This document shows, piece after piece, positions 16,348-25,155 of a stretch of 64,000 nt of DNA. Within the stretch, counting starts at the first letter, position 1; each line of letters begins with the position of its first letter. Source of the stretch: GWB2-37-7 sp942492835 (lineage in GTDB: Bacteria > Bacillota > Clostridia > Lutisporales > Lutisporaceae); assembly GCA_942492835.1 (NCBI GenBank), contig OW818645.1, forward strand, positions 992,001 through 1,056,000, written 5' to 3'. The translations under genes and the position numbers were made by a program. Below the pieces are notes generated by a model. The model searched no databases. It was not told the origin of the DNA and saw only the letters and a program-made list of their open reading frames with translations.

Positions 16348-16468
16348 TTACTTCTTGTAATTTTTCATTTAAAACCTATCCAAGCATCTATTTCTACACT
16401 TACAAATAAAAACCTTTACTTTTTTCATTGAAAATAAAAAACTACTCATTTCTGAATAGTTCGATCAT

Positions 16469-16504
16469 TCAAATATGGTGCGGTTGATAGAATTTGAACC
16501 CACA
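16469..16504 (-). pseudogene. Decayed 3' fragment of a tRNA-Leu gene (putative distal attachment repeat)
   Basis: 36 bases matching 31/36, without gaps, the 3' end plus flank of the intact tRNA-Leu(GAG) gene at 23291-23326, in the same orientation. It includes CCA, discriminator, acceptor 3' strand and T-loop (TTCAAAT on the minus strand). Four of the five differences are transitions that weaken the T stem. The rest of a tRNA (anticodon and D arms, acceptor 5' strand) is absent. The surrounding 16222-16588 region otherwise holds only the htpG promoter and operator. Confidence 0.6.
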
Positions 16505-16588
16505 AGAAAGTTAGACCTTACCACTCATGAGGAATGTCCAACTCTGTCCATTTTGCTGTAATTGTTTGTTGTTGTTTTATATTCTCTG

Positions 16589-16792
16589 CTATAACGTTCC
16601 AGTTAAAAATTTGTTAATTATTGTTGATATAGGAGGTAGTTTAATTCCCATGGATATCATCATACTAAAAACAAAACCCATGAACCATAAAACCATAAAA
16701 CAGATTAACTCCCTCCTCCAGTGTTTTTGTATCAAGCCAGGAATTTGCCATAAAGCAAGCAAAGCAAACCCAACCATCAATAACACAATCAT
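16589..16792 (-). CDS. Small two-helix protein, germinant receptor D-subunit type
   Basis: 67 residues with two transmembrane helices (about 1-15 and 28-48) separated by a short basic loop (KHWRRE). Small two-helix 'D' proteins encoded with germinant receptor A, B and C genes are known in Bacillus and modulate receptor function; position and topology match. It starts 4 bases after the gerB-type stop with an AAGGAGG ribosome binding site, so it is the last gene of the operon. The call rests on context and topology rather than on sequence similarity. Confidence 0.65.
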   Translation of the reverse strand: MIVLLMVGFALLALWQIPGLIQKHWRRELICFMVLWFMGFVFSMMISMGIKLPPISTIINKFLTGTL

Positions 16793-16796
16793 ATGT

Positions 16797-17888
16797 TTAA
16801 ACCTCCTTTTTAGGCAATCTTCGTACTTTGGCTACAACCAGCGTAATAAGCGGAATTCCGATTTGAAAGAGAACTGCATAGATAGGGTAGCCCCTACTTG
16901 CGAACTCAAACATTTCCATAGTATTTTCTACATTAGTTAGAGCCAAAATGACCATGAGAATCCCTACAGGAAGAATTATTGGGCGGTAGCTTTGTAAATT
17001 GAAAACCTGAGCCAGACCTAAAACCGTTCCATAAAACAGGACCGAGATTTTGATAAACCCCATTGTGATTAAGCTAGTGGCAACCAAAACCTCCAAACGG
17101 GTGAGGATATCTCCTACCTCGATGGTTTGCGCTACAAAGTAGGATGGATAATCTAAAACCATGATCATTGGTCCCAATACCGCAGCATTTCGGGCTACAG
17201 CTATAATTAGAATAAATCCCGCTATTAGTAAACCCCAAAAAACAGCAGAAGGCCCTTTTTTTGGTTTATCAACAAAAGCCAACACCATTAAAAATGCTAC
17301 TATTTCTTCAAATGGAAAGCTTGCTGCGCTGTGACCTGCCCATAATAGTTTATCGATGGGTTCATCCAAAATAGGCATCAAGTTATTTAGGTCAATATGG
17401 GGAATTAGAAGCAGCGTATCCGAAAATCCAACCAAAATGGTAACCGGTACTAGAATTAAGCTGCATCTGGCTAATACTTCGATACCTCTGCTCACGGTTG
17501 AGGCACACACCAGCATAAGCAAAATAAGAAAAACTGTATACGGAGTATCAGGGTATATTTCCAATTTTAAAAAACGGACATAATTATTTAAAACCATTGC
17601 ACCCAGATGAAAAAGATACCAGATGAATAGCACGGATATACACTTGCCCAGAATCTTTCCGTAGACAATAGAACTTATTTCAATAATCGTCTTACCTTTA
17701 AATTGTTTTGCCAAGGCAGTGAATACCCAGGTTATGAGTAAACCTTCCATCAATCCTAAAGCACAAGCAATCCATGCATCATGTTCGATACCCTGACCAG
17801 GAGTAATAATGACAGAAGAACCAAAAATAAATCCTATTATTAAAATGCTTAGTTGAAAATTAGATATTTTACCTTTCTCCAAAAACAT
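16797..17888 (-). CDS. Spore germination receptor B subunit (GerAB/GerKB-type permease)
   Basis: 363 residues with about ten transmembrane helices, of the amino acid permease-like GerAB/EndA family. These proteins form the germinant-binding membrane subunit of spore receptors. The N-terminus (KGKISNFQLSILIIGFIFGSSVIITPG) is typical, and the family-characteristic helix breaks with glycine and proline are visible. It follows the C subunit gene by 22 bases. Which nutrient is sensed cannot be predicted. Confidence 0.9.
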   Translation of the reverse strand: MFLEKGKISNFQLSILIIGFIFGSSVIITPGQGIEHDAWIACALGLMEGLLITWVFTALAKQFKGKTIIEISSIVYGKILGKCISVLFIWYLFHLGAMVLNNYVRFLKLEIYPDTPYTVFLILLMLVCASTVSRGIEVLARCSLILVPVTILVGFSDTLLLIPHIDLNNLMPILDEPIDKLLWAGHSAASFPFEEIVAFLMVLAFVDKPKKGPSAVFWGLLIAGFILIIAVARNAAVLGPMIMVLDYPSYFVAQTIEVGDILTRLEVLVATSLITMGFIKISVLFYGTVLGLAQVFNLQSYRPIILPVGILMVILALTNVENTMEMFEFASRGYPIYAVLFQIGIPLITLVVAKVRRLPKKEV

Positions 17889-17910
17889 AAATTGTACTCC
17901 TAATTCTACT

Positions 17911-19095
17911 TTAATCCTTAATTAATGCTTTATTCATATCCCCAATTTCATTTATATGCGTTTCTACATTTACCACAACTTCTATATCAGGATACAGTTC
18001 ATCCCACAACGGTTTCACATCTTTCCATTCCCTTTTATATTTACGATGCACCGCCTCCCCAAACCCAAAAACATCTGCGTCTAGAGAAAAAGATTTCTTA
18101 ACTGCTGCCATTACTTGACTTTTTATCTCTTTAGCCTGTTCCTTTTCTAATTTATTCAAGATGTCTGAGTTTATATCCTTTTGAGCTTTGTACTCCAGCA
18201 GGTTTGACTCCTCATGTATCTTAATAGTAATTTTGATCTTGTTGTCTTGCAGTTCAGGAATGATCTTGCTTTTAGACTTAATAATTTCTAGGCTTGCTTC
18301 TGGAATCGTCACATATCCCTTTTTGACCTTATTAATGGCCCATAGAAGACCACTTGATTCTTGTTCATTTAGTCGCCCTATCATCTTATCCCTTTTAAAA
18401 ACTGCCGTTCCAGTAATACGAATTTCCTGTATTTTCTCTCCTTTCAAACCAGTTTCTTCAAAGACTCCTACTATGGGGGCAATAGGATCAGTGGTTTCAC
18501 TCATTAATCGGTTAGTAAATTCCATGGATGTGACCGCTGGGTATTTGGAAAAAGCCGCTGACAATTTTATCTCAGCAGCCATTCCGAATGCCTGAATATT
18601 TTCCATTCCATCCTGGATTCCTAAAATATCACTGGCTTTTTTCTCTGATACTACCATCAAGACGTTGGAGCGACCTAATGGATTTCTGTTAATAGTGTCA
18701 ATAAATCTATAGATTCCTTGTTCTGCCCCATCCTTACCGAAGACATAAACCTGGGTATGCTGATAAAATGGGATACGGCTACCATGCTGTGTGTAGCGAT
18801 TTAATGCATCATATGGAGATGAACCTGTACTGAGGTCAAGTTGAATAGTATGGAGTGAATTACCCCCTTTTTGCTCCCCGCCTCCACTGGTATTGAAAGA
18901 ACTTTTTATCTCGTTGGGAATAATGGATTGATAGGTCATCGTAACCGCTCCTGTGTCCAGATCTATATCCCAACCCAGTCCAGACACAATTAATAATTTA
19001 TTCAACTCCTTACTATCCCAACACCCGGATAAGAATACCGGAATAATGATTAATAAAATAACCACATAAATTTTTAAACGCTGTGCTCTCTTCAT
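17911..19095 (-). CDS. Spore germination receptor C subunit (GerAC/GerKC-type lipoprotein)
   Basis: 394-residue lipoprotein. Signal peptide (about 1-23) with lipobox LSGC, cleaved before C24, followed by the invariant family start CWDSKELNK. Three-domain GerAC architecture fits the length. Located in the outer leaflet of the spore inner membrane with the A and B subunits. The ATG overlaps the gerA-type stop (TAATG), indicating coupled translation. Confidence 0.92.
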   Translation of the reverse strand: MKRAQRLKIYVVILLIIIPVFLSGCWDSKELNKLLIVSGLGWDIDLDTGAVTMTYQSIIPNEIKSSFNTSGGGEQKGGNSLHTIQLDLSTGSSPYDALNRYTQHGSRIPFYQHTQVYVFGKDGAEQGIYRFIDTINRNPLGRSNVLMVVSEKKASDILGIQDGMENIQAFGMAAEIKLSAAFSKYPAVTSMEFTNRLMSETTDPIAPIVGVFEETGLKGEKIQEIRITGTAVFKRDKMIGRLNEQESSGLLWAINKVKKGYVTIPEASLEIIKSKSKIIPELQDNKIKITIKIHEESNLLEYKAQKDINSDILNKLEKEQAKEIKSQVMAAVKKSFSLDADVFGFGEAVHRKYKREWKDVKPLWDELYPDIEVVVNVETHINEIGDMNKALIKD

Positions 19096-20705
19096 TATCT
19101 TTCCCTCTCACTAGGCCTAGTTTTGGGAATCTGTGGCATTTGATCAGGTGATTGCCGTCTTGTATCGGGTGAATCTAAAGAATCAGGACGGCTGTCCATT
19201 GCCCATAAGGGTGCCCGTATAAAAGTATCTTTCAAGTCTCGAATGTTGAGTGGTGATACTGGAGACAAATAGGGTACCCCCAGGGAGCGTAAAGAAGCTA
19301 GGTGACTGAGTATCTCAATTGAAACTACAACTACTCCGAATAGACCCAAAAAACCAGCCACTACTGTCATAATAACGCGAAATATGGCCCCGAGATCAGC
19401 AAAAGGAACGACTAAAAAGGAAGCGATAGCTGTTGTCGCTATCACTATTACCATGGGAGCTCCTACCAGACCTGCCGATACTGCCGCTTGCCCTATTACC
19501 AGGGCACCAACAATACTAACTGCCTGACCAAGTGAACGGGGCATTCTTAGGCCTGCCTCTCGTAGAATTTCGAACAGTATCAGCATTAATAGGGCTTCTA
19601 ATGTAACTGGAAGAGGAAGCCCTTCCCTTGATGCCGCCACCGAAACCAGCAATTGAGTCGGAAATAATTCCGGGTGAAAAGCTTTTAAAAAAACAAAAAT
19701 ACCTGGCAAATAGATACTAAGGAAAAAACCCAACAATCGAACCCACCGTATTAATGCAGAAAAAAATGGACGTGCATAATAATCATCCGGATTTTGGAAG
19801 CCTTCAATAAATAAAAATGGCATCGTTAAGGCCATCGGAGAGCCATCAACAAATATGGCGGCACGACCTTCCAATATTCTGGCAGCTACCACATCCGGTC
19901 TTTCACTAGTGCCGATAGTAGGAAATAAGGATGTTGGACTATCTTCAATAAATTGTTCTATATAGCCAACATCCAGTATAATATCGGTATTTATCCCTTT
20001 TAACCGTTGATTGATTTCTTTTATGAGATTATCCGGGGTTATGCCCTTTATATAAGCAACTGAAACATCTGTTTTTGACCGCTCCCCAATTTGCAGGCTC
20101 TGAAATGTTAAGCGTGGATCTCGAATCTTTCGGCGCAGTAAAGCTGTATTAGTACGCAGTGTTTCAGTAAAACTATCTTTTGGTCCCCGAATTGACACTT
20201 CGTTTTTTGGCTCCTCGATACTTCGTGATTCCCAGCCCTTGGCATCAACAAGTAGAGCCTTGGGTACGCCTTGAACCAAAATTGCAGTATGACCTATCAG
20301 TACATCAGAGATAACCACGTCAATATCTTCGGTACAAATTATTTGTCCTACAGTTAACACACTTGATTTAATAAAATCAAGTAGACTTGATTGGTCTTGG
20401 ATAACATTATCCTTAATCAAATGCAGTTCAAACATCAATGGCTGTAAGATATGATAATTTAGCAAATCCCTATCTACCAGACCATCAATAAAAATAACAG
20501 CTGCATCAACATTCAAATTTGTGCCAATCTTCACACGGCGGATAATTACATCACTGCTCCGACCAAGGAACTCTCTTAGAATCTGAAGGTTCTCCTCTAG
20601 GTTATTAGAAAGATAAGCTAGGGAACTATATTGTCCTGAATCCTTTTTAGGGTTATTGTTTTGCATTCTTTGAAAATGTAGTTTTTTTAAAAGCAAGCCT
20701 AGCAA
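19095..20705 (-). CDS. Spore germination receptor A subunit (GerAA/GerKA-type)
   Basis: 536 residues. N-terminal cytoplasmic domain (about 1-270), with the conserved segments SSDVIIRRV and DVGYIEQFIEDSP, then about five transmembrane helices and a conserved cytoplasmic tail. GRAAIFVDGSPMALTMPFLF and SREGLPLPVTLEALLMLI are hallmark segments of the family. The TTG at 20705 is preferred because AAAAGGGGTGGG lies just upstream; the ATG at 20780 extends the frame by 25 codons without a ribosome binding site. First gene of the A-C-B-D receptor operon. Confidence 0.9.
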   Translation of the reverse strand: MLGLLLKKLHFQRMQNNNPKKDSGQYSSLAYLSNNLEENLQILREFLGRSSDVIIRRVKIGTNLNVDAAVIFIDGLVDRDLLNYHILQPLMFELHLIKDNVIQDQSSLLDFIKSSVLTVGQIICTEDIDVVISDVLIGHTAILVQGVPKALLVDAKGWESRSIEEPKNEVSIRGPKDSFTETLRTNTALLRRKIRDPRLTFQSLQIGERSKTDVSVAYIKGITPDNLIKEINQRLKGINTDIILDVGYIEQFIEDSPTSLFPTIGTSERPDVVAARILEGRAAIFVDGSPMALTMPFLFIEGFQNPDDYYARPFFSALIRWVRLLGFFLSIYLPGIFVFLKAFHPELFPTQLLVSVAASREGLPLPVTLEALLMLILFEILREAGLRMPRSLGQAVSIVGALVIGQAAVSAGLVGAPMVIVIATTAIASFLVVPFADLGAIFRVIMTVVAGFLGLFGVVVVSIEILSHLASLRSLGVPYLSPVSPLNIRDLKDTFIRAPLWAMDSRPDSLDSPDTRRQSPDQMPQIPKTRPSERER

Positions 20706-20845
20706 AAAACCCACCCCTTTTCTCTGTACTGTATGATTTGTCTCATATACTTTCAAGGTGAAGACTGAAAATATTATCATCTTATACCGTAGTTTTTATT
20801 GATATAATTTCTTTGAGTAATATGACAATTTATTGGATTGCTTAA

Positions 20846-20875
20846 TATTATATCCAATAGATAAGTCTACTATTC
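20846..20875 (-). promoter_or_regulatory. Candidate sigma-G-type promoter of the ger operon
   Basis: On the minus strand GAATA (20875-20871), 18-base spacer, TATAATA (20852-20846). This resembles the forespore sigma-G pattern (GHATR, 17-18, CATNHTA) with T instead of C at the first -10 position. Germinant receptor operons are normally sigma-G dependent. AT-richness makes chance matches common. Confidence 0.3.
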
Positions 20876-20923
20876 TAAATATCAATTTAAGAGCATTTAA
20901 TGTACTTTGTTAAAAGTTCCAAA

Positions 20924-20956
20924 CAAAAAACTCCAAAGTCATAAAACTTTGAAGTT
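20924..20956 (-). terminator. Terminator of the chemoreceptor gene
   Basis: 11-bp inverted repeat (20929-20939 with 20946-20956, one G-T pair) followed on the minus strand by a run of T (A run at 20924-20930 on the plus strand). Located about 75 bases downstream of the chemoreceptor stop and upstream of the ger operon, so the two are separate transcripts. Confidence 0.75.
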
Positions 20957-21032
20957 CAATTATAAGCACCAAGTATCTTTTTTACTTTTCTTTCATGATC
21001 TTCCTACATATAAATACTGACGTTAGTCTTAT

Positions 21033-23030
21033 CTATATCTTAAATTTTTGCACCATTTGAGCCAGTGTATCACTACTCTCATTAGCATCTTTGGAGCTTC
21101 TCATGACTTCAGCCACTTTCTCAGCAATAGAAGTAGTCTTCTCAGCGATATTCGCCGTTCCACTAGCACCTTCATTGGTTGCACTTGTCACCTCATTTAT
21201 TGCAACAACCATGCTTTGAGTGGAAGCAAGCAGTTCTTCTGCAGTGGCACTAAAGTCCGATACTATATCATTAATAGCCTGTGCATCTTGACTATATTTT
21301 TCTGTTGCATCCAACATAGTCTCATAGTCCTTGTCCACATCAGTTTCTATATAGTTCAATAGGTTATTTGAACTCATAGCTAAATTATCAACTGAATGTA
21401 TAACAATATTAGTTATTTTCTGAATTTGTGTAGCTGTTGTCTTAGAATCTTCAGCCAGCTTCCTAATCTCATCTGAAACGACTGCGAAACCTCTTCCTGC
21501 TTCTCCTGCTCTCGCAGCTTCTATAGCAGCATTCAGTGCTAATAGGTTCGTTTGATTAGTTATTTGCAAAATAGCTTCTGTCAACGTAGTGATTTGTCCC
21601 ACAGCTTTGGATTCCTCTAAAGCTTCTCCAAGGTTATCCTTTACTCCCTTAAATACCGCAGCAGTGTTTTGTTGTGATGCAATGAAGGCACTTCTTAATG
21701 CTATAGCGCGCTTACTAATTTCTCCAGCTGAAAGTGCACCATCCTGTGCTTTTTCTGAAATCGACTCTATTGCTATTTCAATTTCAGAGGAAGTAGCATT
21801 CATTTCTTCCGTTGATGCAGCAGTTTCTTGCATTCCAGCAGAGAGCTGCTCTATAGTAGCGGATATATCTTCAATTTCTGTATTCAATCTAATAATATTT
21901 TGTTGCGATGCCAAGAACGAATTGGCAACATTTGCAGATTCAGTTTTAACGGCTTTTATTATATCTTTTACCGATGTTTGCATTGTATCCATCGATAATA
22001 CTAAGGTGCCTACTTCATCTTTTCTTTTCATTAAATTTGCAGCTGTCTGCTTAGAGAAATCTCCTGTTGCCATGACCCTAAGATGCTCTGAAGCTACTTT
22101 TATTGGATTAGCCACCGAGCTAGCAATAAAGTAACCAAACCCAATGCTTATAAGTAGGATAATCACAGATGCAATCAAGATAGATGTCATTAGCGTACTT
22201 AATCCCGACAATACCTCGGTTTTGGGTGCCGCTACAGCAATAGACCAGTCAGTTCCCTCTATTGGTGCATATCCAAGGTACTTCACAACACCCTTATAGC
22301 TGTAATCACCAACCCCAGTTTTCCCTTCAACCATCAGTTTTTCTATTTCAGCTAAAGGTTTGAGATTTGGATCTTTCTTCAAATTCTCAAAATTATTATC
22401 CTTTGCTTTCACGAAGTTTTTGTTACTATGTGCAACGGTTGTCCCATCTTTTCCAATTATAAATGCTTTTCCAGTTTTACCAAATACAATATCACTGGTC
22501 ATACTGCATAATTCATAGCCATCTCTTACAGCAATTAAGACGCCTGTAATAACGTCGTGACTCTTAATTGGTACAGCATAGGTAATAGTGACAGAACCAT
22601 CATTTTTATTAACGATTGGATCTGTTACAGCCCTCTTGCCAGACAATGCTTGCTTAAAATATTCACTGCTGCTAATATCAGTTATTTTACCATCTGTAGA
22701 AACGAGACTTCCGATACTATCAGCAATGCCCATGGTAATATGCCCAGCTCTTTTTTGTTCTTCATTTAACATGAGAGATTTTATTTCCCATGTTGCCATT
22801 GAATCACTGAGTTCCTGCCTATTTGCCATAACCTCAAGAAGTGAGAACTGCTCATCAATGCGATTCGATACTACACGAGATGCTTGAACTGCCAATTGCG
22901 GTAGAGTTTCATTTACACTTGTAACTAACGCTTTTGATGCTGTCACATTTGAAATAACTCCTAGCCCCGCACATACGAATATTAATAGTATTGCTAAGTA
23001 GACGACTATTTTTGCTTTAATACTTTTCAC
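21033..23030 (-). CDS. Methyl-accepting chemotaxis protein with extracellular Cache-type sensor
   Basis: 665 residues. Transmembrane helix 1 (about 6-28), an extracellular dCache-like ligand-binding region (about 35-270, with YKGVVKYLGYAPIEGTDWSI close to its end), transmembrane helix 2, HAMP, and a long cytoplasmic signalling domain with the conserved tip EISNQTNLLALNAAIEAARA-like sequence (here QITNQTNLLALNAAIEAA). The GTG at 23030 is chosen: AGGGGG lies 8 bases upstream, whereas the ATG at 23072 has no such site. Ligand unknown. It lies between the ger operon and tRNA-Leu within the putative island; CheW is encoded elsewhere in the window and no CheA is visible. Confidence 0.92.
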   Translation of the reverse strand: MKSIKAKIVVYLAILLIFVCAGLGVISNVTASKALVTSVNETLPQLAVQASRVVSNRIDEQFSLLEVMANRQELSDSMATWEIKSLMLNEEQKRAGHITMGIADSIGSLVSTDGKITDISSSEYFKQALSGKRAVTDPIVNKNDGSVTITYAVPIKSHDVITGVLIAVRDGYELCSMTSDIVFGKTGKAFIIGKDGTTVAHSNKNFVKAKDNNFENLKKDPNLKPLAEIEKLMVEGKTGVGDYSYKGVVKYLGYAPIEGTDWSIAVAAPKTEVLSGLSTLMTSILIASVIILLISIGFGYFIASSVANPIKVASEHLRVMATGDFSKQTAANLMKRKDEVGTLVLSMDTMQTSVKDIIKAVKTESANVANSFLASQQNIIRLNTEIEDISATIEQLSAGMQETAASTEEMNATSSEIEIAIESISEKAQDGALSAGEISKRAIALRSAFIASQQNTAAVFKGVKDNLGEALEESKAVGQITTLTEAILQITNQTNLLALNAAIEAARAGEAGRGFAVVSDEIRKLAEDSKTTATQIQKITNIVIHSVDNLAMSSNNLLNYIETDVDKDYETMLDATEKYSQDAQAINDIVSDFSATAEELLASTQSMVVAINEVTSATNEGASGTANIAEKTTSIAEKVAEVMRSSKDANESSDTLAQMVQKFKI

Positions 23031-23252
23031 ATTTATGTCCCCCTTATTAATTAGAATTTTGAAAATTTTCATAGAGATATGCCCATAACCTAGCTTACAC
23101 TTACTTTTTTATAATTTTCTATTTATGACTGATTGCGAACATTCCGCATATTGTATATATTATCACTTTTAACTACATTTAACAACATTTAACAACATTT
23201 TATGTGATTTTAAAATTGTCTAAATCAGATATCTTTCATATTCTGGACACAT

Positions 23253-23287
23253 AAAAAAAACCTGAAGTATTATTACTTCAGGTTTAA
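23253..23287. terminator. Terminator downstream of tRNA-Leu(GAG)
   Basis: 11-bp perfect inverted repeat (23259-23269 with 23274-23284) with a 4-base loop; the minus-strand transcript continues into a T run (plus-strand A run at 23253-23260). It lies 11 bases beyond the tRNA 3' end. Confidence 0.85.
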
Positions 23288-23290
23288 ATC

Positions 23291-23326
23291 TCAAATTTGG
23301 TGCGGTCGATGGGACTTGAACCCACA
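23291..23326 (-). repeat. Direct repeat copy at tRNA-Leu 3' end (putative proximal attachment site)
   Basis: 36-base segment that includes 7 flanking bases and the last 29 bases of tRNA-Leu(GAG). It is 31/36 identical to 16469-16504 in the same orientation. See the putative island entry. Confidence 0.55.
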
Positions 23327-23379
23327 TGGTTGCCCACACGCCCCTCAAACGTGCGCGTCTGCCGTTCCGCCACGACCGC
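23298..23379 (-). tRNA. tRNA-Leu (anticodon GAG)
   Basis: 82 bases including an encoded CCA. Acceptor stem GCGGTCG/CGACCGC, T-loop TTCAAGT, anticodon stem CACGT/GCGTG around loop TTGAGGG, giving anticodon GAG (decodes CUC and CUU). A long variable arm (class II) is consistent with leucine. The gene is intact, with a terminator directly downstream. Confidence 0.95.
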
Positions 23380-23470
23380 TAATATCACAAAATAATTATA
23401 TACGCATCATCTATATGTGTCAACATAAAATTATATACAGGAAATAGCCCTTTAGACAAACTTTCTACTA

Positions 23471-25099
23471 TTATCTTTTATCCTTTGCTATAAACCAGTT
23501 CTGTATATTTCTGTAAGGATTTATTGCATCGGGAATAACCTCTCCCTTTATCTTGTCTCGTGTTACTACTGCAGATTCTCTAAAGAACAGGCTTATACAT
23601 GGCACTTCTTCCCTAAAGGTTTGCTGTATCCTTTTATACATTTCTTGGCGCATGTTATCATCAGTAGTAATATAAGCTTGATACAAATTATTATCCATGC
23701 TTAAGTTTGAATATGACATAAAGTTCTTTCCACTTGCAATTTGCGTACTATGAAAGGCAAAGGACAAGTCTTGATTAGGAGATAGATTGTAACCTGTTAG
23801 CACAGCATCAAACTGTTTAGTTGCAAGTGCATTTTTCATTTCCTCAAAAGGCACCGTTTTTAGCTCTACCAAGAATCCTATTTCTTCTAGGTTTCTTTTT
23901 ATTTCTTCTGCTGCTTTTACTCTAAACTCGTTTTCATTGTTTGTCAGCAATGTAAATTTTAGAGTTTGCAGTACATCATCAAACTTTCTTTCTAGTATCT
24001 TATCACTATTGGCATCTTCAAAGCCTGCCTGCTTTAATAGGTTTGCAGCATCTACCTTGCTTGTGAGACTTATCTCCTTACCATCATAAAGCCATGAGTT
24101 TGGATGTATAGGTACATCGGTCAATACAGCATTCCCCAATAGATATTTATCTATAATGCCTTTCCTATTTACCGCAGCAAGAATAGCTTTTCTAACTGCT
24201 TTATCTTGGAAAATCGAGTTGTTGTAGTTAAAGCCTATAAAATCATAATCCAGAGAAGTATATTTATAGGTTTTAACATTCTTTAATTCACTATATTTTT
24301 CCCAGTCATAGGATTGCGTATGCAGCATATCTAATTCCTTGGCCTGAAAGGCTGTAGAGAAAGCATCCAAATCATTAATAAACTGTATCGAAATTTTTTC
24401 TATATAGGGCTTTTTACCTTCAGCTTCAACACTTCCTAATCTAATCCATTTATCATTTGGTACTAGAACCATTTGCTTAAGCTTTTCATAGCTTAGTATT
24501 TTGTAGGGTCCAGATACTGCTGGAATTTCATTAGGGCTTGCTTTTAATATATGCTCCGGTATTATTGGCACAGTTAAAATATCTAAGCCATTGGCATATG
24601 CCTGATCAAAAACTATAGTAATTGTATTTTCGCCCTCTGATTTATAGCTGTAAACATGCTCAAGTACATTTTTGAAGGCAGATGTTTGTGATGCCTTTAT
24701 GGTATCAAGAGAAAAGATTACGTCAGCAATTGTGATTTTCTCTCCATCGCTCCAATATAAATCGTTCTTTAGAGTAATAGTAAATCTTGAAGTTGATTCT
24801 ATATATCCCCATTTCTGCGCAATAACAGGTACCAGCTTTAAACTCTTGTCATACTCTGCCAATGGTTCAAACATTAGCTTTGAAGCATCTAAAAAAGTCC
24901 TGCTGTTAATGGTAAGCGGGTTCAATTCCTTTGGTTCCACCGCTCCCATAATTAGAGTACCTCCCACTGAGGGCTTTTCATTTTCTATTTTTACTTCGGT
25001 CTGATCTACTTCGTTATTTATCTGCTCGCAGGAGCTTAAAACAATTGAGAATAAGAAAATTACCATTATCAAAACATAGGTTTTTTTATTAAACTTCAT
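23471..25099 (-). CDS. Peptide/nickel-type ABC transporter substrate-binding lipoprotein
   Basis: 542-residue solute-binding protein of family 5 (SBP_bac_5, OppA/DppA type). Signal peptide with lipobox LSSC (mature N-terminal cysteine at about residue 24). Family features include TFTITLKNDLYWSDGEKITIADV-type segment around 105-130 and AVRKAILAAVNRKGIIDKYL around 300. ATG at 25099 chosen; the GTG three codons upstream is part of AAGGGTGAG, its ribosome binding site. No permease or ATPase genes lie next to it, so this is an orphan binding protein that must use another transporter or act as a sensor. Confidence 0.88.
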   Translation of the reverse strand: MKFNKKTYVLIMVIFLFSIVLSSCEQINNEVDQTEVKIENEKPSVGGTLIMGAVEPKELNPLTINSRTFLDASKLMFEPLAEYDKSLKLVPVIAQKWGYIESTSRFTITLKNDLYWSDGEKITIADVIFSLDTIKASQTSAFKNVLEHVYSYKSEGENTITIVFDQAYANGLDILTVPIIPEHILKASPNEIPAVSGPYKILSYEKLKQMVLVPNDKWIRLGSVEAEGKKPYIEKISIQFINDLDAFSTAFQAKELDMLHTQSYDWEKYSELKNVKTYKYTSLDYDFIGFNYNNSIFQDKAVRKAILAAVNRKGIIDKYLLGNAVLTDVPIHPNSWLYDGKEISLTSKVDAANLLKQAGFEDANSDKILERKFDDVLQTLKFTLLTNNENEFRVKAAEEIKRNLEEIGFLVELKTVPFEEMKNALATKQFDAVLTGYNLSPNQDLSFAFHSTQIASGKNFMSYSNLSMDNNLYQAYITTDDNMRQEMYKRIQQTFREEVPCISLFFRESAVVTRDKIKGEVIPDAINPYRNIQNWFIAKDKR

Positions 25100-25155
25100 C
25101 AATCTCACCCTTTTACTTTTGTTTCATATTTTATAATAACAATTCAATAAAAGCA

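Larger units (their letters stand above)
16469..23326. mobile_element. Putative remnant genomic island at tRNA-Leu (germinant receptor operon plus chemoreceptor)
   Basis: Direct repeats of the tRNA-Leu 3' end bracket about 6.8 kb that contains the ger operon and one methyl-accepting chemotaxis protein. The intact tRNA gene is at the right border, with its 3' end facing into the segment, and the partial copy is at the left; this is the normal layout after tyrosine-recombinase integration at a tRNA 3' end. The ger genes look noticeably richer in G and C than neighbouring genes. No integrase or excisionase remains, so the assignment is inference. Confidence 0.4.

Noticed and set aside
16475..16550. 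A complete tRNA gene near the htpG promoter
   Set aside because: Only CCA, acceptor 3' strand and T arm are present; no matching acceptor 5' strand or anticodon arm follows, so it is a fragment.
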